From NCBI GenBank assembly GCA_002774705.1, contig PFCN01000037.1, positions 11,400 through 18,071 of the forward strand: a DNA stretch of 6,672 nt, written 5' to 3'. This DNA comes from Candidatus Niyogibacteria bacterium CG10_big_fil_rev_8_21_14_0_10_42_19 (GTDB taxonomy: Bacteria; Patescibacteriota; Minisyncoccia; 1-14-0-10-42-19). Positions 5,596 through 6,672 of this stretch are shown here, piece by piece. The position numbers were made by a program, and so were the translations under genes. The notes under the pieces were generated by a model. The model made no database searches. It had not been told where the DNA came from and saw nothing but the letters and a program-made list of their open reading frames with translations. Every line of letters starts with the position of its first letter. Within the stretch, counting starts at the first letter, position 1.

Positions 5596-5823
5596 TTACA
5601 CAAATTTTAATATAAGAGCAACCACTAACGCATAGATAGCGATAGCCTCAGCGAATGCGATCGCAAGGATCATTGCAGTCTGGACCTTTGAGGCCGCTTC
5701 CGGGTTTCTGCCGATTGCCTCGGCTCCTTTTGAACCGATCTTTCCAATGGCAATAGCGGGCCCAATCGTCCCAATGGCCATAATAGCTCCTATCGCAAGA
5801 AGTTTCATTGTTTCCGCGTCCAT
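5596..5823 (-). CDS. atpE: F1Fo ATP synthase subunit c (rotor ring proteolipid)
   Basis: Subunit c forms the membrane rotor ring and carries the translocated ion. The 75-residue protein has the expected hairpin of two membrane helices (about 7-32 and 48-73) joined by the polar loop R39-N40-P41. The ion-carrying carboxylate is E59 in AIAFAEAIAIYALV. Sodium-type rings have a Gln in helix 1 (about four residues after the GP motif) and Ser/Thr after the Glu; here these positions are I26 and A60-I61, so H+ is the predicted ion. The helix-1 packing motif reads T19-x-G21-x-A23-x-A25-x-G27 rather than all glycine. The ATG at 5823 gives the normal family length; no Shine-Dalgarno is seen, and Met6 is a less likely start. 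It lies 49 nt after atpB and is followed by the structured spacer. Confidence 0.97.
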   Translation of the reverse strand: MDAETMKLLAIGAIMAIGTIGPAIAIGKIGSKGAEAIGRNPEAASKVQTAMILAIAFAEAIAIYALVVALILKFV

Positions 5824-5872
5824 ATTTTTATATGAATTTGATTGATAATTATTTTTTATTCGACCTTAATTA

Positions 5873-6616
5873 TTAATGACTTTCTTCCAATGTAGCAATC
5901 GCTACGAATACTAATGTTAACATAGCAAAAACGAACGCTTGTATAAACCCCACGAATATCTCCAAAAAGAGAAATGGCAGGGGCGCTATGAACGGGAGAA
6001 GAAAGGCTATAATTATGAGCAGAACTTCACCCGCAAAAACGTTCCCGAACAACCTAAATGAAAACGATATTATTTTAGCAATTTCGGAAATAAACTCAAG
6101 TATGCCGATAAAGAATTGTATGGGTCCTTTAAAGTTAAAGAATTTTTTAAAGTGGGTCACGGCACCAACCGCCACTATTCCAAAAATATTGATAGCGATG
6201 ACCGATATAAGGGCTATTGCCAAGGTAAAATTAAGATCTGCGGCCGGGGCCCTGAAAAACGGAATTAATATAGATTCTTCGCCATGAACTTCAAGAATAC
6301 CCAATGACCCCACCCCCGGCAAAAGGCCCAACCAATTAGAGATGAGCACAAAAAAGAAAATAGTCGCGACCAAGGGGAAATATTTTTCGGTTTTTTCGCG
6401 ATTATTAAGAACGGAGTCGCATAAGTTGAGCATTTCTTCAAACGCGTACTCAAGTAAATTTTGGACACGTCCCGGCATGAGGCGGATATTTCTTTTAAAT
6501 ATAATACCGAGAATTATCAATATTAGCGCCGTTATAAAAGCAAGCACCAGAGAATTAGTGACATCAAACCCAAATATTGAAAAAAGGTGCTCTGCTTTTA
6601 TGGAAATTTTGGGCAT
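5873..6616 (-). CDS. atpB: F1Fo ATP synthase subunit a
   Basis: Subunit a is the membrane stator channel that delivers ions to and from the c-ring. The 247-residue protein has five or six hydrophobic helices: about 20-40, 80-100, 128-150, 166-187 and 195-240. Diagnostic motifs are FRAPAADLNFTLAIAL (121-136), the essential arginine R188 in SFRLFGNVFAGE, and Q225 in the last helix (FVGFIQAFVFAML), the equivalent of E. coli Gln252. The N-terminus MPKISIKAEHLFSIFGFDVT resembles Patescibacteria subunit a and supports the ATG at 6616. No ribosome binding site is present: the 34 nt from 6621 to 6654 form a perfect inverted repeat ending 4 nt before the ATG. It is the first recognised gene of the operon; no atpI or other gene can be seen upstream within the window. 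Confidence 0.97.
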   Translation of the reverse strand: MPKISIKAEHLFSIFGFDVTNSLVLAFITALILIILGIIFKRNIRLMPGRVQNLLEYAFEEMLNLCDSVLNNREKTEKYFPLVATIFFFVLISNWLGLLPGVGSLGILEVHGEESILIPFFRAPAADLNFTLAIALISVIAINIFGIVAVGAVTHFKKFFNFKGPIQFFIGILEFISEIAKIISFSFRLFGNVFAGEVLLIIIAFLLPFIAPLPFLFLEIFVGFIQAFVFAMLTLVFVAIATLEESH

Positions 6617-6620
6617 AAAA

Positions 6621-6654
6621 ATACTATATTAGATAAATATATCTAATATAGTAT
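6621..6654. promoter_or_regulatory. Perfect 15-bp inverted repeat abutting the atpB start
   Basis: The arms ATACTATATTAGATA (6621-6635) and TATCTAATATAGTAT (6640-6654) are exact reverse complements separated by 4 nt (AATA); only two of the fifteen pairs are G-C. On the transcript strand the repeat is followed by TTTT and then the atpB ATG, so it fills the place where a ribosome binding site should be. It could be an operator for a dimeric repressor, an RNA hairpin governing atpB translation, or a terminator-like end to an upstream transcript (the arm runs into five T). TATACT and TATATT -10-like hexamers overlap it, but any -35 would lie at or beyond the window edge, so no promoter is called. 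Confidence 0.7.
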
Positions 6655-6672
6655 ATAGAAGTGCGTTAAAAA

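Noticed and set aside
6265..6468. A 67-codon minus-strand frame inside atpB
   Set aside because: It is an out-of-frame reading of atpB, whose own frame encodes conserved membrane helices throughout this interval.

Overview
The window is one compact minus-strand operon encoding a complete F-type (F1Fo) ATP synthase. In transcription order (right to left) it reads atpB (a), atpE (c), atpF (b), atpH (delta), atpA (alpha), atpG (gamma), atpD (beta), atpC (epsilon), then the start of a small beta-carbonic-anhydrase-like gene that runs off the left edge. All eight synthase subunits are present and intact, with nucleotide-binding, arginine-finger and ion-translocation residues in place.

The best guess for the host is a Candidate Phyla Radiation (Patescibacteria) bacterium, probably Parcubacteria-like. 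This is inferred from the style of the a and b subunit N-termini, the very short epsilon (79 aa) and delta (129 aa), the short carbonic-anhydrase-like protein next to the operon, tiny gene spacings and few Shine-Dalgarno sites. The standard code fits: atpD ends in TGA and no gene needs TGA read as an amino acid, which argues against the Gracilibacteria/Absconditabacteria code. No marker gene fixes the taxonomy.

Layout. At 6617-6672 an almost pure A+T leader holds a perfect 15-bp inverted repeat that ends 4 nt before the atpB start. atpB (5873-6616) and atpE (5596-5823) form the ion channel and rotor ring. The 205-nt gap at 5391-5595 is by far the largest spacer and holds a 78-nt, roughly 27-bp imperfect hairpin, plus an alternative terminator-like hairpin that shares its bases. 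From atpF leftwards the genes are nearly contiguous: atpF/atpH 3 nt, atpH/atpA 27 nt, atpA/atpG 3 nt, atpG/atpD 1 nt, atpD/atpC 4-nt overlap, atpC/carbonic anhydrase 13-nt overlap. This suggests strong translational coupling. No terminator is visible after atpC, so the carbonic-anhydrase-like gene appears to be cotranscribed.

How it works together: a and c form the ion path, b and delta the stator, alpha3beta3 the catalytic head, gamma and epsilon the central stalk. The c subunit lacks the Na+ ligand signature, so H+ is the likely coupling ion. Epsilon lacks the C-terminal helical domain used elsewhere to inhibit ATP hydrolysis, so the enzyme may run in both directions. The synthase itself is ordinary. 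The less ordinary items are the two non-coding dyads (6621-6654 and 5507-5584), the reduced delta and epsilon, and the coupled carbonic-anhydrase-like gene.
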